A DNA stretch of 35,857 nucleotides from Nitrospirota bacterium (GCA_016201825.1 JACQCD010000127.1:1-35857); one strand, 5' to 3'. Shown: positions 1 to 8,682, counted from the stretch's first letter. Numbers and translations: made by a program. Notes: generated by a model from the sequence alone, not told the origin.

Positions 1-370
<370 letters not shown>

Positions 371-381
371 TTATGTCTTCG

Positions 382-675
382 TTACTTTTCCAACACTCCC
401 AAAATATCATCCTCTTTGAGGATGAGATAGTCCGTTCCGTCGAACGAAATCTTGCTGCCGGAGTACTTATCAAAAAGAACCTCGTCTCCGACTTTCACCG
501 TCTTCACTTCGGCGCCAATGGCCTCGATCCGACCTTTCTGGGGCTTTTCTTTCGCAGCGTCCGGAATATACAGCCCACCGCTCGTTCGCTCCTGCTCCTC
601 CGAGTAGCTGACGAAAACCCGCTCCTTCAGCGGTCTGAAGTTCACCTTTTTCCGCACCGCCGTTTCTGTTCCCAT
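382..675 (-). CDS. groS: 10 kDa co-chaperonin GroES
   Basis: Heptameric lid of the GroEL chamber. The 97-residue protein shows the GroES fold signature: VNFRPLKERVFV at the N-terminus, a mobile-loop region with ERTSGGLYIPDAAKEKPQKG, then KVGDEVLFDKYSG and a C-terminal LILKEDDILGVLE. The ATG at 675 was chosen because a purine-rich AGGAGGGAGGAGG lies just upstream. Longer in-frame starts would extend into the CIRCE operator. The N-terminus (MGTETAVRKK) is about ten residues longer than in the E. coli protein. It is the first gene of the groES-groEL operon. Confidence 0.97.
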   Translation of the reverse strand: MGTETAVRKKVNFRPLKERVFVSYSEEQERTSGGLYIPDAAKEKPQKGRIEAIGAEVKTVKVGDEVLFDKYSGSKISFDGTDYLILKEDDILGVLEK

Positions 676-718
676 TGATGTCCTCCTCCCTCCTAAAAAG
701 AAACCGCCCCTCACATAA

Positions 719-745
719 GTAGCACTCATGGCTACTGAGTGCTGA
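719..745 (-). promoter_or_regulatory. CIRCE operator (HrcA binding site)
   Basis: Read on the minus strand this is TCAGCACTC, nine bases, then GAGTGCTAC. It matches the CIRCE inverted repeat TTAGCACTC-N9-GAGTGCTAA at 8 of 9 bases in each arm with the exact 9-base spacer. It lies between the -10 box and the groES start, the usual position for HrcA repression of groESL that is relieved by heat shock. hrcA itself is not in this window. Confidence 0.95.
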
Positions 746-747
746 CA

Positions 748-776
748 ATAGTACTTAAATCGTCTTTAAAAATCAA
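748..776 (-). promoter_or_regulatory. Sigma70-type promoter of groES-groEL
   Basis: On the minus strand TTGATT (771-776) and TACTAT (748-753) are separated by exactly 17 bases. The CIRCE operator begins 2 bases downstream of the -10 box, so HrcA bound there would cover the transcription start. The surrounding A/T-rich stretch stands out from the GC-rich neighbourhood. Confidence 0.8.
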
Positions 777-815
777 GATTTTTTTATGAAACTTTTTGGC
801 TAGCTATTAAACGGG

Positions 816-2186
816 CTAGATACCCTTACCCTGCGCCACATCTGGAACATTTTGCGGCTGAACTAAGAGCCCTTTGAACACCGTCCAACTCTTGAGGAGC
901 TCGATGGCCTTTTGAAGCTGAAGATCCTCGTCCCCTCCCTCTTTAGGCTCGTCTGGAATTGGGGTAAGGTCTGGAGTCTCTTGCGGCACACCGGGAGTCT
1001 GCGGCTCGCTCTCGTTCTTGAGGTGTCGCTCCAGATCGCGCTCTCGCACGGCCGGGCGACGACCGGCTGTGGTTTCCTTTGCGGGTACGGCTCGCACGAC
1101 AATTGTCGGATCGATCCCGGTGTTCTGAATCGATCGGCCCTTCGGGGTATAATATTTTGCAGTGGTGAGCCGGAGCGCCGCCCCATCGCTCAAGGGAATG
1201 ATTGTCTGCACCGACCCCTTCCCGAACGTGGTGGTCCCCACGACCACGGCCCGTCCCCAATCCTGCAGGGCGCCCGCCACAATCTCCGAAGCACTCGCGC
1301 TGCCTTCGTTGACCAACACAATCAACGGAAGGTCCAGGATGGGATGTGCGCCGTCCGCCGTGTACTCTTCAGACTTGCCTTGCCGTCCCTTGATCGACAC
1401 AACCGTCTTGCCCTTGGGGATGAACAATTCAGACACTTCCACCGCAGCAGTTAACAGTCCTCCGGGGTTATTGCGAAGGTCGAGGATCAGCGACTGCGCG
1501 TTCTGCCCATGCAACGCATCGAGCGCCTTCTCAAGATCACTCCCGCTCTGCTCCTGGAACTGGGTCAATCGTAAATAACCGATACTATTGTCCAACATCT
1601 TGTGCCGGACGCTGTGGATCTTGATGATCTCTCGGTTTAATGACACATCGAAGGGGTCGGGAACACCGTCTCGCTCGATGGTCAGCATCACCTTCGTGCC
1701 CTTGGGCCCCCGCATCTTATTCACCGCGTCCATGAGATTGACGTCCTTGGTCGAGGCCCCGTCGATCTTAAGGATCCGATCTCCCGCCTTGATTCCCGCC
1801 CGGTCAGCGGGAGTGTCCTCAATCGGAGCGATGACCGTCAACCGCTGGTCTTTCAGACCAATTTGAATGCCCAGACCGCCGAATTCACCTTTCGTATCGA
1901 CCTGCATTTCCTTATACATCTCAGGCGGCATAAAGGCGGAATGGGGATCGAGGGTATTGAGCATGCCTCGGATCGCCCCGTAGATCACTTCTTTCGTTTT
2001 CGGTTCTTCGACGTAATTCCGCTGGACTTGGTTCAGCACTTCGGTAAACGGCCTGAGCTCTTCGTACGTCTCGGCTTGCTGAGCCAGGCCCTTGCTCTCC
2101 AATATTTTCCCCGACAGCATGCCCGCGACGAAAATGGCGACGAGCGCCAGGGCCAGCCAACCGGGACGTTTGTGTTGATCGTTCAT
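816..2186 (-). CDS. ctpA: S41 family C-terminal processing peptidase (CtpA/Prc type)
   Basis: Periplasmic serine protease that trims protein C-termini. The 456 residues show an N-terminal membrane anchor or signal (about residues 9-25), a PDZ domain (about 100-185, with GLGIQI and AGIKAGDRILKIDG) and the S41 protease core. The catalytic Ser-Lys pair is most likely S298, in NEGSASASEIVAGAL, and K323, in TTFGKGSVQT; their 25-residue spacing equals that in E. coli Prc. The C-terminal tail is Pro/Glu-rich. The ATG overlaps the envC stop by 4 bp and has an AGGAGG site upstream, so it is probably translated with envC. Next to ftsEX-envC it likely acts on cell-wall enzymes or their regulators; this role is inferred. 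Confidence 0.95.
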   Translation of the reverse strand: MNDQHKRPGWLALALVAIFVAGMLSGKILESKGLAQQAETYEELRPFTEVLNQVQRNYVEEPKTKEVIYGAIRGMLNTLDPHSAFMPPEMYKEMQVDTKGEFGGLGIQIGLKDQRLTVIAPIEDTPADRAGIKAGDRILKIDGASTKDVNLMDAVNKMRGPKGTKVMLTIERDGVPDPFDVSLNREIIKIHSVRHKMLDNSIGYLRLTQFQEQSGSDLEKALDALHGQNAQSLILDLRNNPGGLLTAAVEVSELFIPKGKTVVSIKGRQGKSEEYTADGAHPILDLPLIVLVNEGSASASEIVAGALQDWGRAVVVGTTTFGKGSVQTIIPLSDGAALRLTTAKYYTPKGRSIQNTGIDPTIVVRAVPAKETTAGRRPAVRERDLERHLKNESEPQTPGVPQETPDLTPIPDEPKEGGDEDLQLQKAIELLKSWTVFKGLLVQPQNVPDVAQGKGI

Positions 2187-3358
2187 TCCATGCCTCCTCG
2201 TTTAAGCAACCATTCTACCGGATCGAGCGGATCTTCTCCATGCCGCAACTCGAAATAGATCCGGTCATCCTCCCCATCAGCCCGGGTGGTGCCGATGACT
2301 TGCCCCGTGCCGACAGTTTCTCCGGGCCGGACGCGGAGCGACGCCGCGTGCGCGTACAATGACAGGTAGTGTTCACCATGATCAATGATCACGACCATTC
2401 CAAATCCTTTCAGACGATCGGCATACGCAATCTCCCCGTCGGCCACGGCTCGGATCATGTCTCCATCGGCCACGCGGATTTCGATCCCCTTCCGATCCAC
2501 GTAGGTATCGAAGCGCGGGTGCTTATGCCGCCCAAACTCCCCCACAATCTCTCCCAACGACGGCCAAATAAGCCGCCCCTTCTGCTGCGAAAATCCTCGA
2601 CCGACCACAGGGAGTCGGGAGGCTCGCACCAAATCATCGATCAACGTTTCCAACCGACGCGAGGCCTCTTGGAGGTCTTCAATCGAGCGGGTGTAGGAAA
2701 CCCTTTCAGCCCGAAGTTCCCGAAGGAGGCGGCCGCGGGTCTCCCGCTCCGCGAGCACGGCATTCAATGCCTCGCCCTCCTCGCGCCGGAATGAATCCAG
2801 TTCCTGCTTGAGGCGTTCCAGAGCCTGGACCTGGGCGGTGACGCGTTCAGTCGCCGCGTGGGCTTCCACCACGAGCTGTCGATCACGCTCAAGAACCTTG
2901 CGAATCGCATCATACCGTCTCGTTATATCACCCGGCGTGGCCGCCAAGACAAATCGTCCATACCCAGCGGCCTGCCACTTGGCAATTTCGCGTAGCCTGC
3001 GCCGTGCTTTCCGACGCGCTTCATTGGCCTTTTCGCTCAGATCCTCCAGAATCTGGTCCGCTTCAGCGATCTCCTGATCTTTTTGGGCCACGTTCAGCTC
3101 GGCCAACCGCAAGGCACGGCGTGTAATGCCCAGTGCACGCTCCGTCTCGTCGAGGCGGTCGGCAACCGACCGCTCGCGCGAACTCACACGATCGCGCTGT
3201 TTTTTGATGCGGTCAAGTTCCTCCTGGAGCACGGTGAGTTCGCGGCGCTCCTGCGCGATCCGATCCGCCAGCAATTCCTTCGCCCACGCTCGCGGCGGAA
3301 CGGAAACTAAGACGAGAACGATCGCGACCCCGGAGGCAAGACGACCACCGCGTGCCAC
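2183..3358 (-). CDS. envC: EnvC-like murein hydrolase activator (degenerate LytM/M23 domain)
   Basis: Periplasmic factor that in E. coli is recruited by FtsEX and activates amidases for daughter-cell separation. It has a signal peptide ending near PRAWA, a long coiled coil over roughly the next 200 residues (heptad-rich, many Glu/Arg/Leu) and a C-terminal LytM domain. The zinc ligands of active M23 peptidases are missing: the HxGxD motif reads RKGIEI and the HxH motif reads RIYFE. This is the expected state of an activator rather than a hydrolase. I chose the GTG at 3358, just after the ftsX stop, because it gives a compact signal peptide. A TTG at 3403 would add 15 residues inside ftsX; neither has a strong RBS. 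It overlaps ctpA by 4 bp. Confidence 0.9.
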   Translation of the reverse strand: MARGGRLASGVAIVLVLVSVPPRAWAKELLADRIAQERRELTVLQEELDRIKKQRDRVSSRERSVADRLDETERALGITRRALRLAELNVAQKDQEIAEADQILEDLSEKANEARRKARRRLREIAKWQAAGYGRFVLAATPGDITRRYDAIRKVLERDRQLVVEAHAATERVTAQVQALERLKQELDSFRREEGEALNAVLAERETRGRLLRELRAERVSYTRSIEDLQEASRRLETLIDDLVRASRLPVVGRGFSQQKGRLIWPSLGEIVGEFGRHKHPRFDTYVDRKGIEIRVADGDMIRAVADGEIAYADRLKGFGMVVIIDHGEHYLSLYAHAASLRVRPGETVGTGQVIGTTRADGEDDRIYFELRHGEDPLDPVEWLLKRGGME

Positions 3359-3365
3359 AGCCGGC

Positions 3366-4229
3366 CTACGGAGCCACTTGGCGGATGCGCTTGGCCGCCA
3401 CAAGGCTGCCCACCCCGCCCATGACCGCGCCCAAACCGATCAAGACGGCCACAAACTCCACCGGGAACACTACGCGAGCCAGCCACGCACCCACCAAACC
3501 ATCGAGGGCCGCGCTCCATCGATCGCGCACCACAAGCCAGGTCCCTCCCAAGACCAGCGACGCCGCAAGTCCTCCCACCGTTCCAATCGCAAGCCCTTCC
3601 AGAAGAAATGGTTTCAAGATCACACCATCGGAGGCCCCCAGAAATCGAAGGAGAATTATTTCGTCGTGCCGAGCCCCGAACGACATCTGCACCATCAAAC
3701 CGATGACCACCGCCACTCCCGCGGCCAGAGCGGCTCCCACCGCCGTACCCAGCACCCACACCATTCGCGCCGCCGCGCTCAGGTCTCGGAGCAAGGCTTC
3801 GCCATATCGAACTTCTTCGACCCCTGACAATCCCGACCATCGTACGGCCAGCTCACCCATTTCTTGGGGTGTTTGTGCGGTGTCGTCTACCGAGACCTCA
3901 ATCGATGCTGGAAACGGGTTTTCACCCAGACCCGCCAACACCGACCGATCGAGCTGCATAAACCTCAAGAACTCTTCCTCCGCTTCTGCCTGAGTAATCA
4001 GCCGCTGAGAGCGAACTCTCCGTTCGGAACCAATGGCCGTGCGCAGGGCTTCGATCTCTTCCGAGGTTGCCGTGTCCCGCACGTACACCACCAGTTTCAC
4101 GTCGGCTTGCCACGCGCGCATCAGCGTCCACGCGTTCCACGCCGCCAGCCAACACCCGCCGGCAAGGGTCAGCACCACAGCGGCCGTCAGGGTGACCCCG
4201 GCCGTGGCCGCCCTCCGGCCAGTGGTCAT
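3366..4229 (-). CDS. ftsX: Cell division protein FtsX (ABC-type permease)
   Basis: Membrane partner of FtsE; the complex transmits ATP hydrolysis to EnvC-type activators at the septum. The 287 residues have a cytoplasmic N-terminus, a first transmembrane helix (about 11-33) and a large extracytoplasmic domain (about 40-160, including QRLITQAEAEEEFLRFM). Three further helices with the FtsX permease pattern follow (VGAALAAGVAVVIGLMVQM, then FLLEGLAIGTVGGLAASLVL and the C-terminal helix). The ATG overlaps the ftsE stop by 4 bp. Family assignment rests on topology plus position between ftsE and envC. Confidence 0.95.
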   Translation of the reverse strand: MTTGRRAATAGVTLTAAVVLTLAGGCWLAAWNAWTLMRAWQADVKLVVYVRDTATSEEIEALRTAIGSERRVRSQRLITQAEAEEEFLRFMQLDRSVLAGLGENPFPASIEVSVDDTAQTPQEMGELAVRWSGLSGVEEVRYGEALLRDLSAAARMVWVLGTAVGAALAAGVAVVIGLMVQMSFGARHDEIILLRFLGASDGVILKPFLLEGLAIGTVGGLAASLVLGGTWLVVRDRWSAALDGLVGAWLARVVFPVEFVAVLIGLGAVMGGVGSLVAAKRIRQVAP

Positions 4230-4981
4230 CCGCGGCCTCCAGCCATGGTGCCATCATCCGCGCGCCCGCCCCGCAACACCACGCGTCGGGCACCCAGACG
4301 GGGCGCCACATTCGAATCGTGAGTCGCCACGAGCATCGTGGCGCCGCGGACGTGGGCATCCCGGAGTACCGCAATGACGCCCTCCGCCGTCACTCGATCC
4401 AGAAGCGCGGTCGGTTCGTCGGCCAGCACCAGTGGGGGCCGCGTCACCAACGCGCGAGCGAGACAGACGCACTGGGCTTCTCCTCCCGACAACTGGGATG
4501 GATACGCCTCGCGACGCCCCTCCAGGCCAAACGCTTTCAAGCTTTCATACACCCGAAATCGCATGTCGCGGGATGACGCCTTGATCGCGCGAAGCGCTAA
4601 CGCCACGTTTTCCGCCACCGTCAACGCCGGTAGTAACGGCATCCCTTGCACCATCAACCCCATCGATCGGCGAATCGCGGCCAACTGCGGCGTGGCCCTC
4701 CCGATGATTTCCGTTTCGCCGACCAGGATCGTCCCGGAATCCGCCCGCTCGGCACCGATCACCAGCCGCAACAGCGTGCTTTTCCCCGAGCCCGTCGGAC
4801 CTTCAAGCACGACCGCCTCACCGCGGGCGACCGAACACGTGACCCCTTGAAGGACGCTCAGACCGGCTTGGAATGATTTCCATACCTCGAGGACTTGGAT
4901 CGACATCGGGAAAGGAGCCGCGATGGAAGCCCTCTCCCGACCCATCGCCGGAAGTGGTGGTGACGCGATATCCCAGGGCAT
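4226..4981 (-). CDS. ftsE: Cell division ATP-binding protein FtsE
   Basis: Cytoplasmic ABC ATPase that drives FtsX. It has Walker A (GPTGSGKST), a Q-loop region (MVQGMPLLPALTVAENV), the signature LSGGEAQ, Walker B (LVLADEPT) and the H-loop (VATHDSN). The start is uncertain. The ATG at 4981 overlaps the upstream stop (TGATG), which favours coupled translation, but it adds 25 residues with no counterpart in the family. The ATG at 4906 (MSIQVLEVWKSF) gives the usual FtsE N-terminus but has no Shine-Dalgarno. It is the first gene of the ftsE-ftsX-envC-ctpA set. Confidence 0.93.
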   Translation of the reverse strand: MPWDIASPPLPAMGRERASIAAPFPMSIQVLEVWKSFQAGLSVLQGVTCSVARGEAVVLEGPTGSGKSTLLRLVIGAERADSGTILVGETEIIGRATPQLAAIRRSMGLMVQGMPLLPALTVAENVALALRAIKASSRDMRFRVYESLKAFGLEGRREAYPSQLSGGEAQCVCLARALVTRPPLVLADEPTALLDRVTAEGVIAVLRDAHVRGATMLVATHDSNVAPRLGARRVVLRGGRADDGTMAGGRG

Positions 4982-5376
4982 CAGGGGGGCTTTTCGCGTC
5001 GTGACGCCAAATACTCGTCGATCACTTCATCCAGGGTGCGACGCCCCCGCGGCATCGACGGTGGCGGGGGGGTGGGAGGCTCTACTGGGGTCGGCCGGGG
5101 CTCATCGGCCCGGGGCACCGCGGCGCCTCCCACGAGCTGGCCCGCGGTCAGACTCTTGATCATCCCGTGGTGCTGCTCCTTCATCATCTCCCGGACTACT
5201 TCCGGGTTGGGTCCCGATTTGATCACATCGGCGTAGGACACCCTTTTCGACGAGAGAATCGCCCCCCCCGCAAACAGATGGGTCACAATGACGGGGTTGG
5301 GCTGGCCGCCGTCCTCGGTCTGCACGTGGTAGGTTTTCCCCCCGTGCTCGATGTCGGTATTAATTCCGCTTAACAT
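4981..5376 (-). CDS. Conserved hypothetical protein
   Basis: A 131-residue soluble protein with no signal peptide. The N-terminal half (NTDIEHGGKTYHVQTEDGG, then PNPVIVTHLFAGGAILSSKRVSY) resembles a conserved hypothetical family I recall from Nitrospirota and deltaproteobacterial genomes; I know no named domain for it. The C-terminus has a proline-rich linker (about residues 90-105) and an acidic/basic tail ending LASRREKPP. I chose the ATG at 5376, directly before the conserved block, over a start at 5436 that adds 20 Arg-rich residues. Its stop overlaps the proposed ftsE start, so it is probably co-expressed with the division genes. Function unknown. Confidence 0.75.
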   Translation of the reverse strand: MLSGINTDIEHGGKTYHVQTEDGGQPNPVIVTHLFAGGAILSSKRVSYADVIKSGPNPEVVREMMKEQHHGMIKSLTAGQLVGGAAVPRADEPRPTPVEPPTPPPPSMPRGRRTLDEVIDEYLASRREKPP

Positions 5377-5463
5377 GGTCCGCCGCCAAAGTGTACCCGA
5401 TCGGCCGGAGCGCTGTCTCCCCCCGGTTTCCCGCACACGGGGCTCACGCCAACTACAGACGGT

Positions 5464-5838
5464 CTACTCGAGACACGAGGCATCGAACGCATTGGGAATG
5501 ACCTCCACCCAGGGACCATCCGGCCGCTCATCCACGATGACGATATCAAACCGGCACAACGGCTCGCCCAGTTTCCGGCGCACGAGGTACTGTTGTGCGA
5601 GGCGGACCAATCGACGCTGCTTCCGTCGGTCAACGGCATAGGCCGGTTCTCCAAACCGCGCACCTCGCCGAGCCTTGACCTCGACAAAAACGAGCGTGGT
5701 CCCGTCGTACGCCACCATATCGAGCTCACCCCATCGGGACCGGACGTTTCGTTCGACGATACGGTAGCCCCGTTTCGCCAACACCGTCGAGGCGACGGCT
5801 TCTCCGTGCGCGCCGAAAGCTCCCGTCTCACTCGGCAT
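5464..5838 (-). CDS. yraN: UPF0102 / YraN family nuclease-like protein
   Basis: Small protein (124 residues) of the YraN family, which has a restriction-endonuclease-like fold. Visible family motifs are GEAVASTVLAKRGYRIVERN, RSRWGELDMVAYD (the GExD element) and LVFVEVKAR (ExK), the presumed metal and DNA site. The ATG at 5838 has GGAAGG 8 bases upstream and was preferred to a GTG three codons earlier. It overlaps the end of rnhB by 11 bp. In many bacteria yraN follows rnhB in the rplS-rnhB run, as here. The cellular role is not established. Confidence 0.92.
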   Translation of the reverse strand: MPSETGAFGAHGEAVASTVLAKRGYRIVERNVRSRWGELDMVAYDGTTLVFVEVKARRGARFGEPAYAVDRRKQRRLVRLAQQYLVRRKLGEPLCRFDIVIVDERPDGPWVEVIPNAFDASCLE

Positions 5839-6439
5839 GCCGCACACCTTCCGGGATCACGCCCCGGAATGTCCGACGATGAATCGGGCAGGCCCCATAA
5901 CGGGCGAGGCAATCAAGATGAGCGGGGGTTCCATACCCTTTATGAGTTCTAAATCCGTAGCGAGGATATCGACGATGGTAGTCATCCATCAGGCGGTCCC
6001 GCGTGACCTTGGCGACAATCGACGCCGCGGCGATCACGTAACTGAGCGCATCGCCCCGGATCACCGCTCGCTGGGGGAGAGCGAGCCGCCGCAAGGGAAC
6101 GGCATCGACCAACAGCGCATCAGGAGAGATGCTCAAACGGGACACGGCCTGTTCCATGGCCCCGATCGTCGCTTGGAGGACATTGACCCGCTCGATGTCG
6201 CGGGGTTCGACCATGCCCACTCCGACCGCGACCGCGGACTGAAGGATCTGGTAGTATAAGCGTTCGCGTTCCACCGGAGGCACCACCTTCGAATCTCGGA
6301 CTCCGGCGATCGGCCGTCGCCACGGCAGGATGACGGCCGCCGCCACCACGGGACCGGCCAGCGGTCCCCGCCCGGCCTCGTCGATGCCGGCGATGCGGCG
6401 AAATCCAACCGCCGCAAGCTTCCGCTCATAGGTCAACAT
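5828..6439 (-). CDS. rnhB: Ribonuclease HII
   Basis: Cleaves RNA in RNA-DNA hybrids and at single ribonucleotides left in DNA. The 203-residue protein has the type-2 RNase H motifs: AGIDEAGRGPLAGPVV near residue 18 (first catalytic Asp and Glu), ALLVDAVPL (third acidic residue), SIVAKVTRDRLM with a fourth Asp, and the C-terminal RYGFRTHKGYGTPAH block. It starts at ATG 6439 without a clear Shine-Dalgarno. It lies 40 bp downstream of rplS, the usual trmD-rplS-rnhB-yraN order. Confidence 0.96.
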   Translation of the reverse strand: MLTYERKLAAVGFRRIAGIDEAGRGPLAGPVVAAAVILPWRRPIAGVRDSKVVPPVERERLYYQILQSAVAVGVGMVEPRDIERVNVLQATIGAMEQAVSRLSISPDALLVDAVPLRRLALPQRAVIRGDALSYVIAAASIVAKVTRDRLMDDYHRRYPRYGFRTHKGYGTPAHLDCLARYGACPIHRRTFRGVIPEGVRHAE

Positions 6440-6479
6440 CGGCTCACGGACGACGCAGACCTCCGGTACAATGCGAACG

Positions 6480-6905
6480 CTAGGATACCGGCAGTGTTTC
6501 CGGGATCGTCACGTCGGCAGACTCGGCCGCCGGTTCGGCGGTCTTGCGCGGCACCCGAGTGTCCACGCTCCGCTCGGCGATGCGCGCGGCACGACCTTGC
6601 TTCGACCGCAGGTAGTAGAGCTTCGCCCGTCGGACCCGGCCGGACCGAACGACCTCCACCTTGTCGAGGAATGGGGAGTGGATGGGGAATATCCGTTCCA
6701 CCCCGACGCCGTACGACACCTTGCGGACCGAAAACGTCTGGCGGTTGCTCGCACCCTTTTTCCCAATCACGACGCCTTCAAACACCTGGATGCGTTCCTT
6801 TTCGCCCTCTTTCACTTTGACGTGGACCCGAACGGTATCACCGACCTCAAAGGTCGGCGCCTCCGGTTTCAAAAATCGCTTTTCAATCCGTTGCATCTGA
6901 TTCAT
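6480..6905 (-). CDS. rplS: Large ribosomal subunit protein bL19
   Basis: bL19 sits at the 30S-50S interface. The protein begins [19 protein letters not shown] and has the family blocks [30 protein letters not shown] and [22 protein letters not shown], then a basic [15 protein letters not shown]. At 141 residues it is about 25 longer than E. coli L19; the extra is a C-terminal Pro/Ala/Glu-rich tail. ATG 6905 follows a strong GGGAGGAA site. The leader carries a stable hairpin and shares a 41-base module with the groEL leader. Confidence 0.97.
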   Translation of the reverse strand: MNQMQRIEKRFLKPEAPTFEVGDTVRVHVKVKEGEKERIQVFEGVVIGKKGASNRQTFSVRKVSYGVGVERIFPIHSPFLDKVEVVRSGRVRRAKLYYLRSKQGRAARIAERSVDTRVPRKTAEPAAESADVTIPETLPVS

Positions 6906-6908
6906 GGC

Positions 6909-6968
6909 TTCCTCCCATCCTCGCTTGCGTCACGCTCCGCAGGCCCCGCCGCCCTCGGCCGCGGAGCG
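6909..6968 (-). repeat. rplS leader hairpin and RBS module, shared with groEL
   Basis: The arms CGCTCCGC (6933-6940) and GCGGAGCG (6961-6968) pair perfectly, and GGCC (6942-6945) with GGCC (6957-6960) extends the stem inside, leaving one bulged base and an 11-base loop. The bases 6909-6949 match the groEL leader at 295-335 without gaps, including the RBS. A weaker resemblance (GGATGGGAGG and GCCTGCG) precedes gspM. It could control rplS translation, as L19 leaders do in some Firmicutes, but I see no shared structure with those. Confidence 0.6.
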
Positions 6969-7070
6969 AGATGCAGCGGACTGCTTGCCTTCGATAAACC
7001 CCAGCACCAGGCGTACCGGCTCCCGAGCTGTGTGAATTCTTGCCGTCGAATGACCCCGTAACGACCGCCC

Positions 7071-7811
7071 TTACCCACTGAGAGAATTCTCCGCGTCGAT
7101 ATGCCGTCGCTCCGCCTCGGTGACCTCCGCTCGACCGAACAGGTCCGGTCGGCGACGGAGGGTCTCGCGCAGCGCCTGGTCACGCCGCCACGCCCTGATC
7201 GCCGCGTGGTGACCGGACAATAACACCTCCGGAACCCGAAGCCCCCGGAACTCGGCAGGCCTCGTATACTGAGGGTATTCCAATAGCGAATCGACGAACG
7301 ACTCCTCCTGGACCGACGAGGGATCGCCCAAGACACCCGGAACCAGGCGGGCCGTGGCGTCCACCATCACGAGCGCGGCCAACTCTCCTCCGGTGATCAC
7401 GTAATCGCCGATCGATACTTCCTCCCAGGCCGCCGTCGCGCCGATGCGATCGTCGATCCCTTCATAGTGTCCGCAGAGGAACGTCAAACGGCGGGAGTCA
7501 CGGCTCCACTCCGACGCCAGCTCGTGCGAGAATCGGCGCCCTCGGGGCGACGTCAACACCCATCGGCGCGGCTCGCCGTCGGCTCTCAATGCGTCGAGCG
7601 CTCGGGCGATGGGCTCCACTTTCAACAGCATGCCCGCACCGCCGCCGTAGGGAACATCGTCAACGGTCCGGTGTCGATCGCTCGTATAGTCCCGCAGATC
7701 GACCACCCTCACATCGAGCTGCCCCTCCTCTTGCGCGCGTCGGAGAATGCTGGTCCCGAGCACCGACCGGATCATGTCCGGGAAGAGCGTGATGATATCA
7801 CAGCGTACCAT
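7071..7811 (-). CDS. trmD: tRNA (guanine-N1-)-methyltransferase TrmD
   Basis: Methylates G37 next to the anticodon with S-adenosylmethionine, preventing +1 frameshifts. The 246 residues start MVRCDIITLFPDM and contain the trefoil-knot SAM site: RWVLTSPRGRRFSHELA, FLCGHYEGIDDRI, then SIGDYVITGGELAALVMVDA and LVPGVLGD. The C-terminal domain includes YTRPAEFRGLRVPEVLLSGH. The ATG at 7811 was chosen for the family N-terminus; it overlaps the rimM stop by 14 bp, and a start 14 codons upstream is unlikely. A 165-bp gap with the leader hairpin separates it from rplS. Confidence 0.97.
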   Translation of the reverse strand: MVRCDIITLFPDMIRSVLGTSILRRAQEEGQLDVRVVDLRDYTSDRHRTVDDVPYGGGAGMLLKVEPIARALDALRADGEPRRWVLTSPRGRRFSHELASEWSRDSRRLTFLCGHYEGIDDRIGATAAWEEVSIGDYVITGGELAALVMVDATARLVPGVLGDPSSVQEESFVDSLLEYPQYTRPAEFRGLRVPEVLLSGHHAAIRAWRRDQALRETLRRRPDLFGRAEVTEAERRHIDAENSLSG

Positions 7812-8397
7812 CGTCCATCCATCCACCGGGCGGCCGGACGACGATCCGCCCACCCCCGATATCGACCGCCACGATCACGTTCGCAATGGCTGCCAGTAAT
7901 CGCTCCGCGCGGCCCGCTTTCACGACCAAGATGTCGTGCGGTCCGGTGGACCAGATGTCCCGCACCACACCGACCATCTCGCCTCTCTCAGTCCACACCG
8001 TCAACCCGATGAGCTCGTCATGGTAAAAGGTCCCCTCGGGCAGAGCCGGTCGTTCGGACTCGGCAATCGCGAGGTAACAGCCCCGAAAGGCTGCCGCGTC
8101 GTCGAGCGATGACCATTCCTCGAACCGGAGACAAAACCCTCCTCGAGGATCTTCCCGCAGCGCGGCCACCGTAAGGCGCGCCGGCGGCGTTCCGAGGGCC
8201 CAGAACGTCGCGCCAACCCGAAAACGCCCCGCGACATCGGAGAGCGATTCCACCCTGACCTCCCCCCCCAGGCCGTGCGGCTTGCCGATCCTCCCCACCA
8301 GGACCCGGACAGCCGGCAGCGTCTCGGAATCAGGCCGAGACCGCAGGCTGCGAGACTGCGCGGACATGGGCGGTGCCGCGTTCATGCTCTCGTCCAT
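7798..8397 (-). CDS. rimM: Ribosome maturation factor RimM
   Basis: Assists assembly of the 30S head by binding uS19. The 199-residue protein has the N-terminal beta-barrel (VLVGRIGKPHGLGGEVRVES), a middle block with FEEWSSLDDAAAFRGCYLAI, and the PRC-barrel C-terminal domain (FYHDELIGLTVWTERGEMVG, then ILVV and a final IVVRPPGGW). About 28 N-terminal residues before the conserved start are extra and low complexity, so translation might begin at the inner ATGs 8385 or 8367. It lies 20 bp after rpsP. Confidence 0.94.
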   Translation of the reverse strand: MDESMNAAPPMSAQSRSLRSRPDSETLPAVRVLVGRIGKPHGLGGEVRVESLSDVAGRFRVGATFWALGTPPARLTVAALREDPRGGFCLRFEEWSSLDDAAAFRGCYLAIAESERPALPEGTFYHDELIGLTVWTERGEMVGVVRDIWSTGPHDILVVKAGRAERLLAAIANVIVAVDIGGGRIVVRPPGGWMDDGTL

Positions 8398-8417
8398 CGC
8401 CCAAACGTCTCGGCGCC

Positions 8418-8678
8418 CTAGCTCGCCTGCGGGGCCACGGCTCCGGCCGCCGCCTGCTTGAGAAGCTGTTTGACGGTGTCGGTGGTCTGTGCCCCTTGCT
8501 TCAACCAGCCCGCCACACGGGTGAGATCCACCCGAATACCGGACGTGTCGGCCAGAGGATCATACGTTCCCAACACCTCAATAAACCGTCCATCCCGCGG
8601 CGAGCACGAATCCGCCACGACGATGCGATAAAAAGGTCGCTTGTGTCGACCGTGCCGCGTCAACCGAATCTTTACCAT
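8418..8678 (-). CDS. rpsP: Small ribosomal subunit protein bS16
   Basis: 30S assembly protein. The 86 residues begin [20 protein letters not shown] and include [13 protein letters not shown], the usual bS16 core, with a short Ala-rich tail. AAAGGGG upstream of ATG 8678 is the likely RBS, and it lies inside the 3' end of the upstream PAS/GGDEF-like gene, only 4 bp away. The two are therefore almost certainly on one transcript. The KH-domain gene that often separates rpsP and rimM is absent. Confidence 0.97.
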   Translation of the reverse strand: MVKIRLTRHGRHKRPFYRIVVADSCSPRDGRFIEVLGTYDPLADTSGIRVDLTRVAGWLKQGAQTTDTVKQLLKQAAAGAVAPQAS

Positions 8679-8682
8679 TTCG

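Noticed and set aside
777-815. Short inverted repeat after ctpA (CTAGC and GCTAG) as a terminator
   Set aside because: Only 5 pairs with a 10-base loop and no T-run on the minus strand.
6969-7070. Peptide-like frame in the trmD-rplS gap (reads VRLVLGFIEGKQ in one frame, RRQEFTQLGSRYAW in another)
   Set aside because: Neither frame has a credible start with an RBS, and the frame continues through trmD out of phase; treated as non-coding leader.
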